Notes under the pieces: generated by a model | What the model was told of the DNA's origin: nothing | Databases searched by the model: none | What the model saw: only the letters and a program-made list of their open reading frames with translations | Translations under genes and position numbers: made by a program | Origin: Paenibacillus endoradicis | GTDB lineage: Bacteria > Bacillota > Bacilli > Paenibacillales > Paenibacillaceae | Direction: 5' to 3' | DNA length: 64,000 nt | Assembly: GCF_024721975.1 (NCBI RefSeq) | Contig: NZ_JANQBB010000006.1 | Location: 310,001 to 374,000 of the forward strand | Shown: one piece after another, positions 36,269 to 45,774 of the stretch | Layout of the letters: the number at the start of each line of letters is the position of its first letter | Numbering within the stretch: position 1 is the first letter of the stretch

Positions 36269-37291
36269 TCAGCTTAATATTAAGTTAGGTAATTGCTCTC
36301 TGGTTATAGTTCTAGGATGATTATAAAAGTCAATCAACGCTTGTCGCTGCGTATAAGTTTCACTGTAGCGAATATGATCACCTTGTCGTTTATATACAAA
36401 TTCCCCATACCATGTGCAGTTCCACAGCCATAATGCATCATCTTTCATCATTTCTGAAACTGCTGGAATAACTCCATTTTCTGATAGTGTAATTATTTTA
36501 TTACCTTTTGAATAAGAGCGAGCTTGTAAGAAACGATCTAATTGAGCGCTGTAGTCATGTTTTTCTGCATAGATATCTTCGCCAATAATATCTACATACT
36601 CATCTCCAGGATACCAATCATCATGCTGTCCATTCCATACCCAGATTAGATTATTCAAGCCATAATAATCCGTTAGACGATGGTACATATATTTCCATAG
36701 TTCCACACATGGTGCTGCTCCTTGAGCACCCCACCAAAACCATTCACCCGATGCTTCATGCAGTGGACGCCATAATACAGGAACATCTTCCGCTTGAAGA
36801 CGTAATAATTGCTGGGCTATCGCATCAATATCTCTTACCATTAATTGAAATAATTCAGATTCTTTGTCTGCCATTGCTTCGGCAAAATTGAAGGTTGTTG
36901 CTTCAGTATAAAAACCACGATCCCAGCTACGTTCAGGTGGTATATCAATTAAGCCAACTGGAGCATTCCAATGCCAACAAAAAGTTACGATACCGCCATC
37001 TTTCCACCACTGAATCGCAATATCCGTATCTTCGCAGGTTGAACCACGCTCAACCCGTGAAGGAGTGTAATTCATAAAATCAAATCCATATACCGCGGGA
37101 TACTTTCCAGTTGTTTCGCGAATAACCTCTATCTCAGGATGACCAATTACACCGATCTGCTGTCCAGAAAGTACTTTTTCACCATAAATACTGCAGAGAT
37201 ATTCCATTAATCGCCTTGCCGAAACAGAAGCCTTTTCATTAATAAGAGTAGGCTGTACATCATAATGCGGTAATTTATTTCTAGTATTCAT
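36269..37291 (-). CDS. Cytosolic glycoside hydrolase family 26 mannanase
   Basis: A 340-residue single-domain GH26 enzyme without signal peptide. It parallels the anchored enzyme: VLSGQQIGVIGH, VYGFDFMNYTPSR, TFCWHWNAPVGL, acid/base Glu in WRPLHEASGEWFWWG and nucleophile Glu in ITLSENGVIP. A cytosolic GH26 would shorten imported mannooligosaccharides, perhaps as an exo-acting mannobiohydrolase; mode of action cannot be read from the sequence. I place the start at 37291 (MNTRNK), 7 nt after GGGAG. The ribosome site is part of the AAAAGTTTTRGGAGG hairpin leader (37304-37342). Confidence 0.9.
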   Translation of the reverse strand: MNTRNKLPHYDVQPTLINEKASVSARRLMEYLCSIYGEKVLSGQQIGVIGHPEIEVIRETTGKYPAVYGFDFMNYTPSRVERGSTCEDTDIAIQWWKDGGIVTFCWHWNAPVGLIDIPPERSWDRGFYTEATTFNFAEAMADKESELFQLMVRDIDAIAQQLLRLQAEDVPVLWRPLHEASGEWFWWGAQGAAPCVELWKYMYHRLTDYYGLNNLIWVWNGQHDDWYPGDEYVDIIGEDIYAEKHDYSAQLDRFLQARSYSKGNKIITLSENGVIPAVSEMMKDDALWLWNCTWYGEFVYKRQGDHIRYSETYTQRQALIDFYNHPRTITREQLPNLILS

Positions 37292-37303
37292 ACCATCTCT
37301 CCC

Positions 37304-37342
37304 AAAACTTTTCATCGTTTAAATGAAAAGTTGCATCGTAAG
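37304..37342 (-). promoter_or_regulatory. Hairpin 5' leader of the cytosolic GH26 gene (AAAAGTTTTAGGAGG family)
   Basis: AACTTTTCAT and ATGAAAAGTT (37306-37315 with 37323-37332) form a stem with a 7-base loop just before GGGAG. It lies in the middle of the operon, in the 70-bp gap after the permease gene. Confidence 0.7.
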
Positions 37343-37360
37343 TGTAAAATTAGGAACAAA

Positions 37361-38353
37361 TTACCCAACAATACCGCTTCTTTCAATACTTTCAACGAAG
37401 TATCTTTGTACAACCAGATATAATGCTAACAATGGTAGAATCGCAAGTAATATCCCTGTATCTATAATCATTGCCACATGATTCTGATCAGCTTTAAAAT
37501 TGGAACTAGGTGAGTATCCCATTAATACAGGTATAAATTGATTCGCTTGAGACGGTAATGTTGCTACTTTCAAAGACATTAATTCCATACCATTCATAAA
37601 CAATGTCGTATAAAATGTATCATTGTACTGCCATACAAAGCAGAACAATACGACCGTAATAATTGGTGGAATCGCATTAGGTAGCATAATTTGGAAAAAG
37701 GTTTGTATTCCACCAGCCCCATCAATAAGTGAAGCTTCCTCAATTTCCTTTGGTAAACCTTTGAAAAATTGACGGAAGATATAGATGAATAGTCCTGCCT
37801 TTAAGCCGATAGCGGTAGCTGAAGTAATAACTGATGGCCAATAACTATTCAACAGATTAATACCTGGTTTTCCAGAAAACAATTCAACAATTCCAAAAAT
37901 ATCAAAGTTTTTGAAATGTAAGTAATAAGGAAGCATTAGTGTTGTTGTTGGAACAAGTATCGTTACAATAACAAGTCCGAATAATATTCCATTACCAGGA
38001 AAATTAAACCTAGCAAACCCGTATCCTGCTAATGCACAACTAGCTACGGTACATAAGGTTGTTATAATTACAAAAACTAATGTTTTCCCTAACATTGGGA
38101 AGTAATCAAGAATTCCCATCGCTAACGTAATATTTTCCCAAGTAAAATTTACAGGTACCATATAAATGGTAGGATTATAAATATCTACTTTATCCTTAAA
38201 GGCAACGGCAATCTTCTGTAATATTGGATAGATAATGATGAATGATATACCTGTAATAAGTAAAGTACGAAATGCTACATAAAGTAGATCAAATACTTTT
38301 TGTAATAGCCGTTGATTACGATAATATCGTTCATCTGTATTTTCTTTGCTCAT
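37361..38353 (-). CDS. Sugar ABC transporter permease, MalG/MsmG type (second pair)
   Basis: A 330-residue permease with six predicted helices. The BPD_transp_1 EAA loop EIEEASLIDGAGGIQTFFQIMLP, for binding the ATPase, lies in the C-terminal half. The start at 38353 (MSKENT) has GGAG 10 nt upstream; a GTG three codons earlier sits on the ribosome site. It partners with the MalF-type permease encoded just upstream to form the second of two channels in the mannan locus. No ATPase gene is present, so a shared MsmX/UgpC-type ATPase must serve it. Confidence 0.9.
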   Translation of the reverse strand: MSKENTDERYYRNQRLLQKVFDLLYVAFRTLLITGISFIIIYPILQKIAVAFKDKVDIYNPTIYMVPVNFTWENITLAMGILDYFPMLGKTLVFVIITTLCTVASCALAGYGFARFNFPGNGILFGLVIVTILVPTTTLMLPYYLHFKNFDIFGIVELFSGKPGINLLNSYWPSVITSATAIGLKAGLFIYIFRQFFKGLPKEIEEASLIDGAGGIQTFFQIMLPNAIPPIITVVLFCFVWQYNDTFYTTLFMNGMELMSLKVATLPSQANQFIPVLMGYSPSSNFKADQNHVAMIIDTGILLAILPLLALYLVVQRYFVESIERSGIVG

Positions 38354-38388
38354 TACGACCACGCTCCTTTCATCGCTTTAAAGTATGA

Positions 38389-39288
38389 TCAGTTGTAGTG
38401 TATTCGTTTGGCAAGTACTACCCCGATAATGGCTAAGAATATCGTAACTACCAACGTATATATCCAAGACATTGCTGCACTCAAACCGTAATTCTGTGTC
38501 TCAAATGCAGTAGAGTATATTAAGTTTGTAATTGGACTTCCACTGAATGAATCAATAATGGTATAGATAATATTCGTTAATATTAACGGACTCACCATCG
38601 GGAATGTAATCTTCCAAAACGATTCATAGGAAGTAGCACCTTCCATCTTCGCTACCTCATACATGGAACTTGGTACGGATTGTAGGGCAGCTAAAAATAT
38701 TAAGATTTGAACGCCTGAACTTGTAATAATGCTATATATTTGTAAAATAGCTGTAACGATATAATCTGCATATGATAACGGTATACCAATATCAAGTAAC
38801 ATATAGACAATCGATGTTACGTTGTAGCTAGATAACGACCCTTGCATTTCTTCAACATACGTTGCACTACCTATTAAACTAATAAGGCCACTTTGCTCTG
38901 CAGATGCAATCGCATTAGACGCTAATATTACTGGTAAGAAGAAGATGGCGCGGGCTACTATCCTACCACGGAATTTCTGATTTAATAATGTCGCAGAGAA
39001 CAAGCTGAAAAATAAAATCATCGGAACAGATAATATCATTTCCCACACTGAACTTGTAAGTATACGATTGAAAGTAGCTTCTACAAATAATGCCGATCGA
39101 AAGTTTTCAAAGCCTACTGGAAGTAAGGAATAACCTTCCGATTGAATTTGTAGTTTTGAAAAACTGAATTTAATAGATTGAATAAGCGGAGACATATAGA
39201 AAAATATAATTCCGAATAACCAAGGACCGATGAAGAAAAAGCCAAGCATCGAGCGCTTACGATATAGGGACATTTTGTTCAATTTCAT
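38389..39288 (-). CDS. Sugar ABC transporter permease, MalF/UgpA type (second pair)
   Basis: A 299-residue permease with six predicted helices and the EAA-type motif YEVAKMEGATSYESFWKITFPM. An N-terminal RKRSMLGFFFIGPWLFGIIFFYMSPL is typical of MalF-type subunits. The ATG overlaps the DUF5696 stop by 4 bp (ATGA), so translation is coupled to that protein. It is one of four permease genes in the locus; pairing with the next gene follows from adjacency and type. Confidence 0.9.
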   Translation of the reverse strand: MKLNKMSLYRKRSMLGFFFIGPWLFGIIFFYMSPLIQSIKFSFSKLQIQSEGYSLLPVGFENFRSALFVEATFNRILTSSVWEMILSVPMILFFSLFSATLLNQKFRGRIVARAIFFLPVILASNAIASAEQSGLISLIGSATYVEEMQGSLSSYNVTSIVYMLLDIGIPLSYADYIVTAILQIYSIITSSGVQILIFLAALQSVPSSMYEVAKMEGATSYESFWKITFPMVSPLILTNIIYTIIDSFSGSPITNLIYSTAFETQNYGLSAAMSWIYTLVVTIFLAIIGVVLAKRIHYN

Positions 39289-41858
39289 GAGCGCTCTCCT
39301 CCTACACTGTAATTTCTTGGTGCGATTTGCACACCTTTCACCGACACTTCTTCATCGTTATAATTGACAATAACGACCTGGCCATTATCATATTGGACCT
39401 CAACAACTCCTGGCTCATGTACAATTCGATTGCTAATTGAGGCATTACTTACTGCTGCTAACACATCATTAACTTCGCTATACATGGTTACAGCATCCTC
39501 CAGCCATATTTCATATTGCGTAGAGAAATACTCATCGTATCTGGTGAACTTTAATTCAGAGGAATCATCATAACTCCATATAAAATGTGGGTATGCTCCT
39601 TGTTCAATAGATACTAGTATCTGATATTGTGTATCTTGCTCATCCGATAAGTTTATCGACTTACTTGTATAAGGAATATAACCGTGTAATACCATTTGAT
39701 AGAATGGAACAGCTTCATCCGTAATATTAAAATTGCTAGATGCAGATGGCGCATCGATAATATGATCGGCATAGGCCCAAGCGTATGCATTACCACCTAC
39801 AATTAATGTTTCTTGCTTATCAGCTATTTGTTGGAGTGATTGCTTGACAATTTCTTTAGCTGATTCACGATGAACAACTCTTGAGACTCGATAATCTGCA
39901 CCTAGCACATTTCCTAGATCACGTAATGACAATCCCGTAACCTTATAGCGACTATAGCTATCAAGAAACTCATCTACGAAATAAGATAATTTGGATGGAG
40001 ATAGTAAATATTGACTACCTAGAATTGGACTCATTCTGTTTAAAGAACGATTATAAGGATGTAGTTCTACAACTTCTCTCGTTACAAAACGTGAAGCATC
40101 AGATGACGGGGTAAAGCTTAGATCATCTTCATACATCAATTGGAACGCGACATCAGGGAACAGATTACCACCATTTTGTTGTAATTGTGCCGCTAATTGT
40201 TGCAAATCATCTTTATTACCTAGCACGGAATCAATCTTTGTGTTCGTTGGGGTTCCGTGTCGGATGCCTTTTTCGAACCAGCCAACGTAACGCATATTCA
40301 CATTGTTAATTCCACGGCTACCTAATTGATCAACAATAGTACCTGCTTCTTTAAAAGTTGTCAGTGAATCGATTGCGCGATAAGGTATACCTAGAAACGA
40401 CTCACGAGTATCATACGATCCAACGATATCAAGGTAGAATGGAACGGTAGCTTCTGATGTTAACTGCTGTAATATGCCCGCCTCAATTAGATGCTCCCGA
40501 TAACGTTCTGCCATTCCACTATAATTCGCCTTCTCTCCACTTAGGAAGCTATAACGAACTTCAAAATCCCCGTTATATCGCTCTTCATTCAAGATTTGAA
40601 TTTCTTGATATACGGTACCAGTATAAAGCTCAAGCCAATCTTCACCACGCAAACTGAATGACGAATAAACGTTATTGTAAGAGTTTTTCATTCCACTTAT
40701 AGAACTAGTAATACTCCCTATAGCCTCACCATTGGTTATTTCTGCCAACCAACCTGCATCATTACGTGCCAATCCAAAGACAGGCATTCTTGCACTTTCG
40801 CTAACCATGCCACGCGACCAACGTGTATTATTCGGATCATCTCCATAAACACGTTGCACGTATTGTTCTTCTTTCACTTTACCGTTGTTCAAGTAGATTA
40901 AACTTCCTGAACCGTCTGGTACAAACATATAACCTTCATCTTCAAGTCCTGCAGCCCCAAAGAATGGCAGTATATCAATACTACGAATAAGGTAGCCGCT
41001 AGACTCTTCTATCGCCGCTACTGGAACTTTGGCAACTAATTGATCACCTTCAAGACGATATTCAAGAGAAACCGTAAACTTTGGTTTTTCAACAGTACTT
41101 CCCGCTCCAGCACCATTCTCTGCCTCGTCGAATGCCAAGTCTTCCTCCGTATATCCTGATTCATCAAAAGCTTTAATCATCTTATTAAGAACAAGTTGCT
41201 TTTCCACTTGAGCATCCAATCGTTCCATTACGTTAGGATTATCTTTCATCGCCATATAACGTGCTTTAACGTAATTCATTGAGCCTTCAGGTAGATTAGC
41301 TAGAACTTTTGATTCGAATCTTTCCTTACTAATATATTTGGGCAACGCGTCAATGCCTTTAGATACATCGCCTAGTGTGTAGGTTACACGTACACCATCA
41401 GTAATCGACTCTACAACAAATTGCTCATTTTCGATGCTTTTGTCGTAATTAGAAAAAACGTATAGATTACCTACAGTATCTCGATACTGCAGGACCAACT
41501 GTGAAGACAGTAAAGACTTTTCATATCCTGAAGCTATACTATCATCCGCCCTATCTTGCGGGTTACTGTACCAAGTTTCCCCAGTAGCAAGATTTACCAC
41601 TGCAATTTCCGTGGACTTTTCATTGATGAATAGCGCTAATTCACCATTATCAGCAATGAGTTTCATGCCATCTACCTTTGCTGAACTTTTAACATTAATC
41701 GAGCTCAGGTCTTGCCCTATTTCAAGTTGTTCACTACGTGCAAATGCAGACAAATCTGTCGCAGGAGCTCCTTTATTAACTAGTAATAGTGTCCCAATGA
41801 TCAATCCTGTAAGAAGGAGAGCACCGAGCACCACATATAAAACCTTTCTATTTTTCAT
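39285..41858 (-). CDS. DUF5696 membrane-anchored protein
   Basis: An 857-residue protein with one N-terminal TM (about residues 7-27) and a large extracytoplasmic part. The N-terminal third is beta-rich; the region from about residue 460 (VPFYLDIVGSYDTRESFLG, INNVNMRYVGWFEKGIRHG, FPDVAFQLMYEDD) reads like a TIM barrel of a glycoside-hydrolase-like clan, ending with a beta-sandwich (GVVEVQYDNGQVVIVNYND). I believe it matches DUF5696, a family with no established activity. It is tightly coupled to YIP1 upstream (14 bp) and to a permease downstream (4-bp overlap). A carbohydrate-active role is inferred from context. Confidence 0.8.
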   Translation of the reverse strand: MKNRKVLYVVLGALLLTGLIIGTLLLVNKGAPATDLSAFARSEQLEIGQDLSSINVKSSAKVDGMKLIADNGELALFINEKSTEIAVVNLATGETWYSNPQDRADDSIASGYEKSLLSSQLVLQYRDTVGNLYVFSNYDKSIENEQFVVESITDGVRVTYTLGDVSKGIDALPKYISKERFESKVLANLPEGSMNYVKARYMAMKDNPNVMERLDAQVEKQLVLNKMIKAFDESGYTEEDLAFDEAENGAGAGSTVEKPKFTVSLEYRLEGDQLVAKVPVAAIEESSGYLIRSIDILPFFGAAGLEDEGYMFVPDGSGSLIYLNNGKVKEEQYVQRVYGDDPNNTRWSRGMVSESARMPVFGLARNDAGWLAEITNGEAIGSITSSISGMKNSYNNVYSSFSLRGEDWLELYTGTVYQEIQILNEERYNGDFEVRYSFLSGEKANYSGMAERYREHLIEAGILQQLTSEATVPFYLDIVGSYDTRESFLGIPYRAIDSLTTFKEAGTIVDQLGSRGINNVNMRYVGWFEKGIRHGTPTNTKIDSVLGNKDDLQQLAAQLQQNGGNLFPDVAFQLMYEDDLSFTPSSDASRFVTREVVELHPYNRSLNRMSPILGSQYLLSPSKLSYFVDEFLDSYSRYKVTGLSLRDLGNVLGADYRVSRVVHRESAKEIVKQSLQQIADKQETLIVGGNAYAWAYADHIIDAPSASSNFNITDEAVPFYQMVLHGYIPYTSKSINLSDEQDTQYQILVSIEQGAYPHFIWSYDDSSELKFTRYDEYFSTQYEIWLEDAVTMYSEVNDVLAAVSNASISNRIVHEPGVVEVQYDNGQVVIVNYNDEEVSVKGVQIAPRNYSVGGERS

Positions 41859-41872
41859 GGTTGCCTCCCCCT

Positions 41873-42493
41873 TTACGTTCGGAACAGCATTTCACGGTAT
41901 ACGTTATAAATAAAATCATAAATTTGTTGAACCATACTTAATACAAGTGCACCAAGGAATACAATAATCCCCATTACTATGATCGTAAGACCGATTGTAA
42001 TAATTGTTTTCAAGACAGTGTATTGATGCACGGTCATTATTCCAATAAAGAGCAGCCATATGAACCACAATGATGCAATCGAAATAAGTAAGTAGTAGAA
42101 GGCGATCTCCTCTTCTGCCATAAACCGACTAATAAAAGTCATTGGTAGATAAACAAGAATAATTGGAGTCAACGAGTATCCTGTCGCTTTTACAATTTCA
42201 AGAAATTTCCCTTCACCACCCATTAGCGTTGTAATGGACCAGTTGGCAACACACCATAGTAGAAATGGTAAGATTACGGTAACGATATCCATAATACTAT
42301 TGAGTGTACGTGGATCAGAATAGTTAACAAGAAATCCTGCATATTTCTTCTGTAAAATGATAGCAAGAATCGTTAAGAAAATAAGAGTGTAGACAACTTT
42401 CAACTTACCTTTGTTTTCGTACTTCAGATCCCAGAAACTATCGAACGGCTTGAAGATAACTTGTAATGGGAAGTTGATGAAATCTTGCTTCAT
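41873..42493 (-). CDS. YIP1-family membrane protein
   Basis: A 206-residue protein with five predicted membrane helices. The pattern (FPLQVIFKPFDSFWDLKYENKG at the N-terminus, then LLWCVANWSITTLMGGEGKF and LTPIILVYLPMTFISRFM) fits the Yip1 domain (PF04893). Its function in bacteria is unknown; eukaryotic Yip1 acts in vesicle trafficking and is no guide here. The ATG overlaps the NHL/TPR stop by 4 bp, so the two are made together and may form a membrane complex with DUF5696. Confidence 0.85.
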   Translation of the reverse strand: MKQDFINFPLQVIFKPFDSFWDLKYENKGKLKVVYTLIFLTILAIILQKKYAGFLVNYSDPRTLNSIMDIVTVILPFLLWCVANWSITTLMGGEGKFLEIVKATGYSLTPIILVYLPMTFISRFMAEEEIAFYYLLISIASLWFIWLLFIGIMTVHQYTVLKTIITIGLTIIVMGIIVFLGALVLSMVQQIYDFIYNVYREMLFRT

Positions 42494-43974
42494 AACGCTT
42501 GATCCCTCCCAACGGAATGACTGTTATTGGATATAGCGTCTTTTCTACGCAATTTTCGCCAAATAGATATGCCAAATGCTACAAGAGAAATGATAAGAAT
42601 AGTTGTCATAATAATAGTGAAATGTTCTTTCAGTTCTTCACGACGATAACGTTTGAATGCAACAGAATATTGTTCGCGCTCCATACCTTGCTTGAAGTAA
42701 AAAATTGCTTCTTCATTCTGTTTCGCCATAACTAATGAACGCCCAATGCCGATATATGCTACATCATAATTACTATTTAACGTAAGTATTTCTTTCCACA
42801 AAGGAACAGCTTCTTGACTATATCCGTTATAATGCAAACGAGATGCCTCATTGACGAGACTTCCAAATTTTGTAGGTTTTAGTATTGTAATATTAGCTTT
42901 GGCCCGATCGAGTATATATTGCTTCTCTCCATCGAATTCAACCGCTACAGGAGTTTTGAATGTTCCCATCTGATTACCAAGTGCACCATAGATATAAAGC
43001 AAATTGCCTTCTGCGTCATATGTAAATACTTTACCTTGGCGTCTATCTAATGCACTATATAGACCATCACCTAAATATTTAATATCCACAAAAACAGATG
43101 GCCCTACTGAAAACCGAAATATAATATCGCCTTTAACATCAAAATATCCGAATCGTTTTAATACATCTTCTCCAGAAGGATTCAGACGTTTAATCGGTGT
43201 CTGAGTATTCAAATCTATATTAGTCGCATATACAAATCCTTTATGATCGACATCAAGATTTGAAAATTCTGTAGGAATAAATAACACCATCTGACTGCGT
43301 TGTTCCTTCGTAGAAAGTGATCTCCATAATATTTCGTAATAATCACGTCGAACTTCATTTTTTCCGATATATCCTAGAAATGATCCATCGATATCGAATT
43401 GCATAATCCCCTCAAACACGCCATTCGCTACGACGTACATACGCTTTGCTTCGTCTACCGCTATTTTTTGTGGAACGAATTTGAACCCTGTAGCAATAAT
43501 ATCTGATTGTGGATTTTCAATAACAAGTCTCAAATTATATTGATCATCAAATGCAACGACTTGACCTAGTACAGAGTCTGCCACGTACAGTAAATTATCT
43601 GTATCTACAAATATACCTGTTGGATTTTGAAAATTCGTCTCCGTACCATCCACTGTTGTATACCCTTCAATTATCTGTTCAACTTGCCATTGTTCATTAA
43701 TAATAACAATTCGCTTATTCCCTGTATCAGCAATGTAAATTGTACCGTCACTAGCTATTGCCATATCATTAGGCTCTAATAAAGCACCTATGCCCAGATC
43801 CATTCCATATATTGTTTTCTCTGGTACATAAGCTGCTGGAGAAGCAACTGCTTCTTTCCAATAGTTATAGTTATAGGCTTCATAAGGTGTACTTGCCTTC
43901 GCGACATCGATCATACTACTCGAGAAGAGAAGGGAAGCCATTACGACAGCTGATATCCATTTCTTAATGAACAT
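42490..43974 (-). CDS. NHL beta-propeller/TPR membrane protein
   Basis: A 494-residue secreted, C-terminally anchored protein. A signal peptide ends near VAKAST. Residues about 50-365 carry NHL-type beta-propeller blades (ALLEPNDMAIASDGTIYIADTG, NPTGIFVDTDNLLYVADSV). About 370-435 resembles TPR (EASRLHYNGYSQEAVPLW, AYIGIGRSLVMAKQNEEAIFYF). One TM follows (TIIMTTILIISLVAFGISIW) and a basic cytoplasmic tail. AGGAGGG lies before the ATG. It may sense or dock sugar or enzyme at the surface; the function is unestablished. It is coupled to YIP1 downstream and 10 bp after the first permease pair. Confidence 0.85.
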   Translation of the reverse strand: MFIKKWISAVVMASLLFSSSMIDVAKASTPYEAYNYNYWKEAVASPAAYVPEKTIYGMDLGIGALLEPNDMAIASDGTIYIADTGNKRIVIINEQWQVEQIIEGYTTVDGTETNFQNPTGIFVDTDNLLYVADSVLGQVVAFDDQYNLRLVIENPQSDIIATGFKFVPQKIAVDEAKRMYVVANGVFEGIMQFDIDGSFLGYIGKNEVRRDYYEILWRSLSTKEQRSQMVLFIPTEFSNLDVDHKGFVYATNIDLNTQTPIKRLNPSGEDVLKRFGYFDVKGDIIFRFSVGPSVFVDIKYLGDGLYSALDRRQGKVFTYDAEGNLLYIYGALGNQMGTFKTPVAVEFDGEKQYILDRAKANITILKPTKFGSLVNEASRLHYNGYSQEAVPLWKEILTLNSNYDVAYIGIGRSLVMAKQNEEAIFYFKQGMEREQYSVAFKRYRREELKEHFTIIMTTILIISLVAFGISIWRKLRRKDAISNNSHSVGRDQAL

Positions 43975-43984
43975 AGTTACCCTC

Positions 43985-44857
43985 CTATTCCTTCATACCT
44001 GATGATGCCATCGTTTCAATGATCTTACTTTGTGAGAAGACGAATAGCGTAATGGGTACACTCATAAGGATTAGTGCCACCGCTGCTGCTGCACCTGCCC
44101 TAGCAATCCCCCCATAAATGATTTGGTTTGCTGCAAAGTGAAGACTTTTCAGTTGTTCACTGTAAATAAAACCATTGCCATCACTACCCCATAAAATTTG
44201 GAATTGTAAGATGATTAACGTTAACCAAGCAGGCTTCACATTCGGCATAACAATCGTCCAAAAAATACGATATTCACTTGCTCCATCAATTTTTGCAGAT
44301 TCTAACAGTGCATCTGGCATTTGCTCCATAAATTGCTTCATTAGATATAGTCCGAGTGAATATGCGAATGCAGGGATGATTACTGCCCAATAAGAATCAA
44401 TAAGGCCAAGCCAGCTCATTACCATGTAATTCGGAATTGCTGTAACTGCTGGTGTAAACATTAAAGATAAAACAACAATTTGAAACAAGATTTTTTTACC
44501 CGGGAAGCGATGTTTTGCTAGCGGATATGCTGCCGCCGAAGCAAAAATAACATGTCCTACAACACCCATTAATGTAATGAATACCGTATTAAAGATATAA
44601 CGACTGAACGGGACCCAAGATTCTCCCAGTAGGTTAAGTAAGTCGCTAAAGTTATTAAAGGTCGGATTACGTACGAACAAAGTCGGTGGGAACAGAAATA
44701 TTTCATCTAATGGCTTAAATGCATTATTAACCGCATATACCAAAGGCAAAATCATAAATGCTCCAAAGAAGGCTAGTATTGTAAACAAGCTAAAGCTTCC
44801 CCAGAACGAGCGATTTACCCTTTTTGTACGTAGTTTAAAGGAGAAGGGCATGCTCAT
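43985..44857 (-). CDS. Sugar ABC transporter permease, MalG type (first pair)
   Basis: A 290-residue permease with six predicted helices and the EAA loop LLESAKIDGASEYRIFWTIVMPN. The ATG overlaps the preceding permease stop by 4 bp. It forms the first permease pair with that protein, next to the giant substrate-binding protein. No ATPase gene is in the locus. Confidence 0.92.
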   Translation of the reverse strand: MSMPFSFKLRTKRVNRSFWGSFSLFTILAFFGAFMILPLVYAVNNAFKPLDEIFLFPPTLFVRNPTFNNFSDLLNLLGESWVPFSRYIFNTVFITLMGVVGHVIFASAAAYPLAKHRFPGKKILFQIVVLSLMFTPAVTAIPNYMVMSWLGLIDSYWAVIIPAFAYSLGLYLMKQFMEQMPDALLESAKIDGASEYRIFWTIVMPNVKPAWLTLIILQFQILWGSDGNGFIYSEQLKSLHFAANQIIYGGIARAGAAAAVALILMSVPITLFVFSQSKIIETMASSGMKE

Positions 44858-45759
44858 TCACCTACCTTACGTAATAATTTTTGTACGATGAGGTTAGTAC
44901 CTAGCATAATGATAAACAGTACGGTAGCAATTGACGAAGCATACCCCATCTCAAATCGAGTTGTACCGTAATCAATCAAATGGGTAACGATCGTTTCTGC
45001 TGCATAGTTCACACTTGGGAACCCAGCTAACGCTATCGATACTTCGGCGACGGCCAGTGAGGTTGTTAACTGGATAACCGCACCAAACATTAATTGTGGA
45101 CGCATCGAAGGTAGAGTAATGTACCATAACTCTTGCCAACGATTACGAATTCCATCAACTGCACCCGCCTCATAAAGCGTACGATCTACCGTCTGTAGAC
45201 CTGCAATAAATGCTAGGAAACCTGTTCCCAGTGACAACCATAATTGGACAATAATAATAATAGGTAAAATATATTCTTCCTTCTTCAACCATTGAATAGG
45301 CTCCAATAGTATGCCAACTTTAATAAGAAAACCGTTAGCTATACCGTAGCGATCACCTGAAAAGATCATTAACCAGATGAAAAATACATTACCTGAAATC
45401 GATGGTGCATAGAATACCAGCGTCATTAATGCTCGCAGCTTCGGAGATAACTCATTAATAATCCAAGCGAATACGAAGCAGGCGATGTAACTTATAGGAC
45501 CCGTAATCACTGCAAATAATATTGTATTTTTGATTGCAACTAAGAAAATGTCATCCTCTAAAAATAGTCTGGAATAATTATGCCACCCAACAAATTTAGG
45601 GAATTCTAGCATATTGAAATACGTAAAGCTTAGGATCATCGAAATCATAACAGGTAGAATTGTAAATATTGCGAATAAAATCATATACGGTGCTAGAAGG
45701 ATATATGATTGTTTGTTCTGTTTCATTGCTTGCCATTTCAAGCTCCACCAGTTGGACAT
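44854..45759 (-). CDS. Sugar ABC transporter permease, MalF type (first pair)
   Basis: A 301-residue permease with six predicted helices. The EAA region TLYEAGAVDGIRNRWQELWY is present (Ala-Gly variant), as are FTILPVMISMILSFTYFN at the N-terminus and FYAPSISGNVFFIWLM. AAGGAGGGG lies before the ATG, 15 bp after the giant SBP gene. It pairs with the overlapping MalG-type gene. Confidence 0.92.
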   Translation of the reverse strand: MSNWWSLKWQAMKQNKQSYILLAPYMILFAIFTILPVMISMILSFTYFNMLEFPKFVGWHNYSRLFLEDDIFLVAIKNTILFAVITGPISYIACFVFAWIINELSPKLRALMTLVFYAPSISGNVFFIWLMIFSGDRYGIANGFLIKVGILLEPIQWLKKEEYILPIIIIVQLWLSLGTGFLAFIAGLQTVDRTLYEAGAVDGIRNRWQELWYITLPSMRPQLMFGAVIQLTTSLAVAEVSIALAGFPSVNYAAETIVTHLIDYGTTRFEMGYASSIATVLFIIMLGTNLIVQKLLRKVGE

Positions 45760-45774
45760 GCTGTTCTCCCCTCC

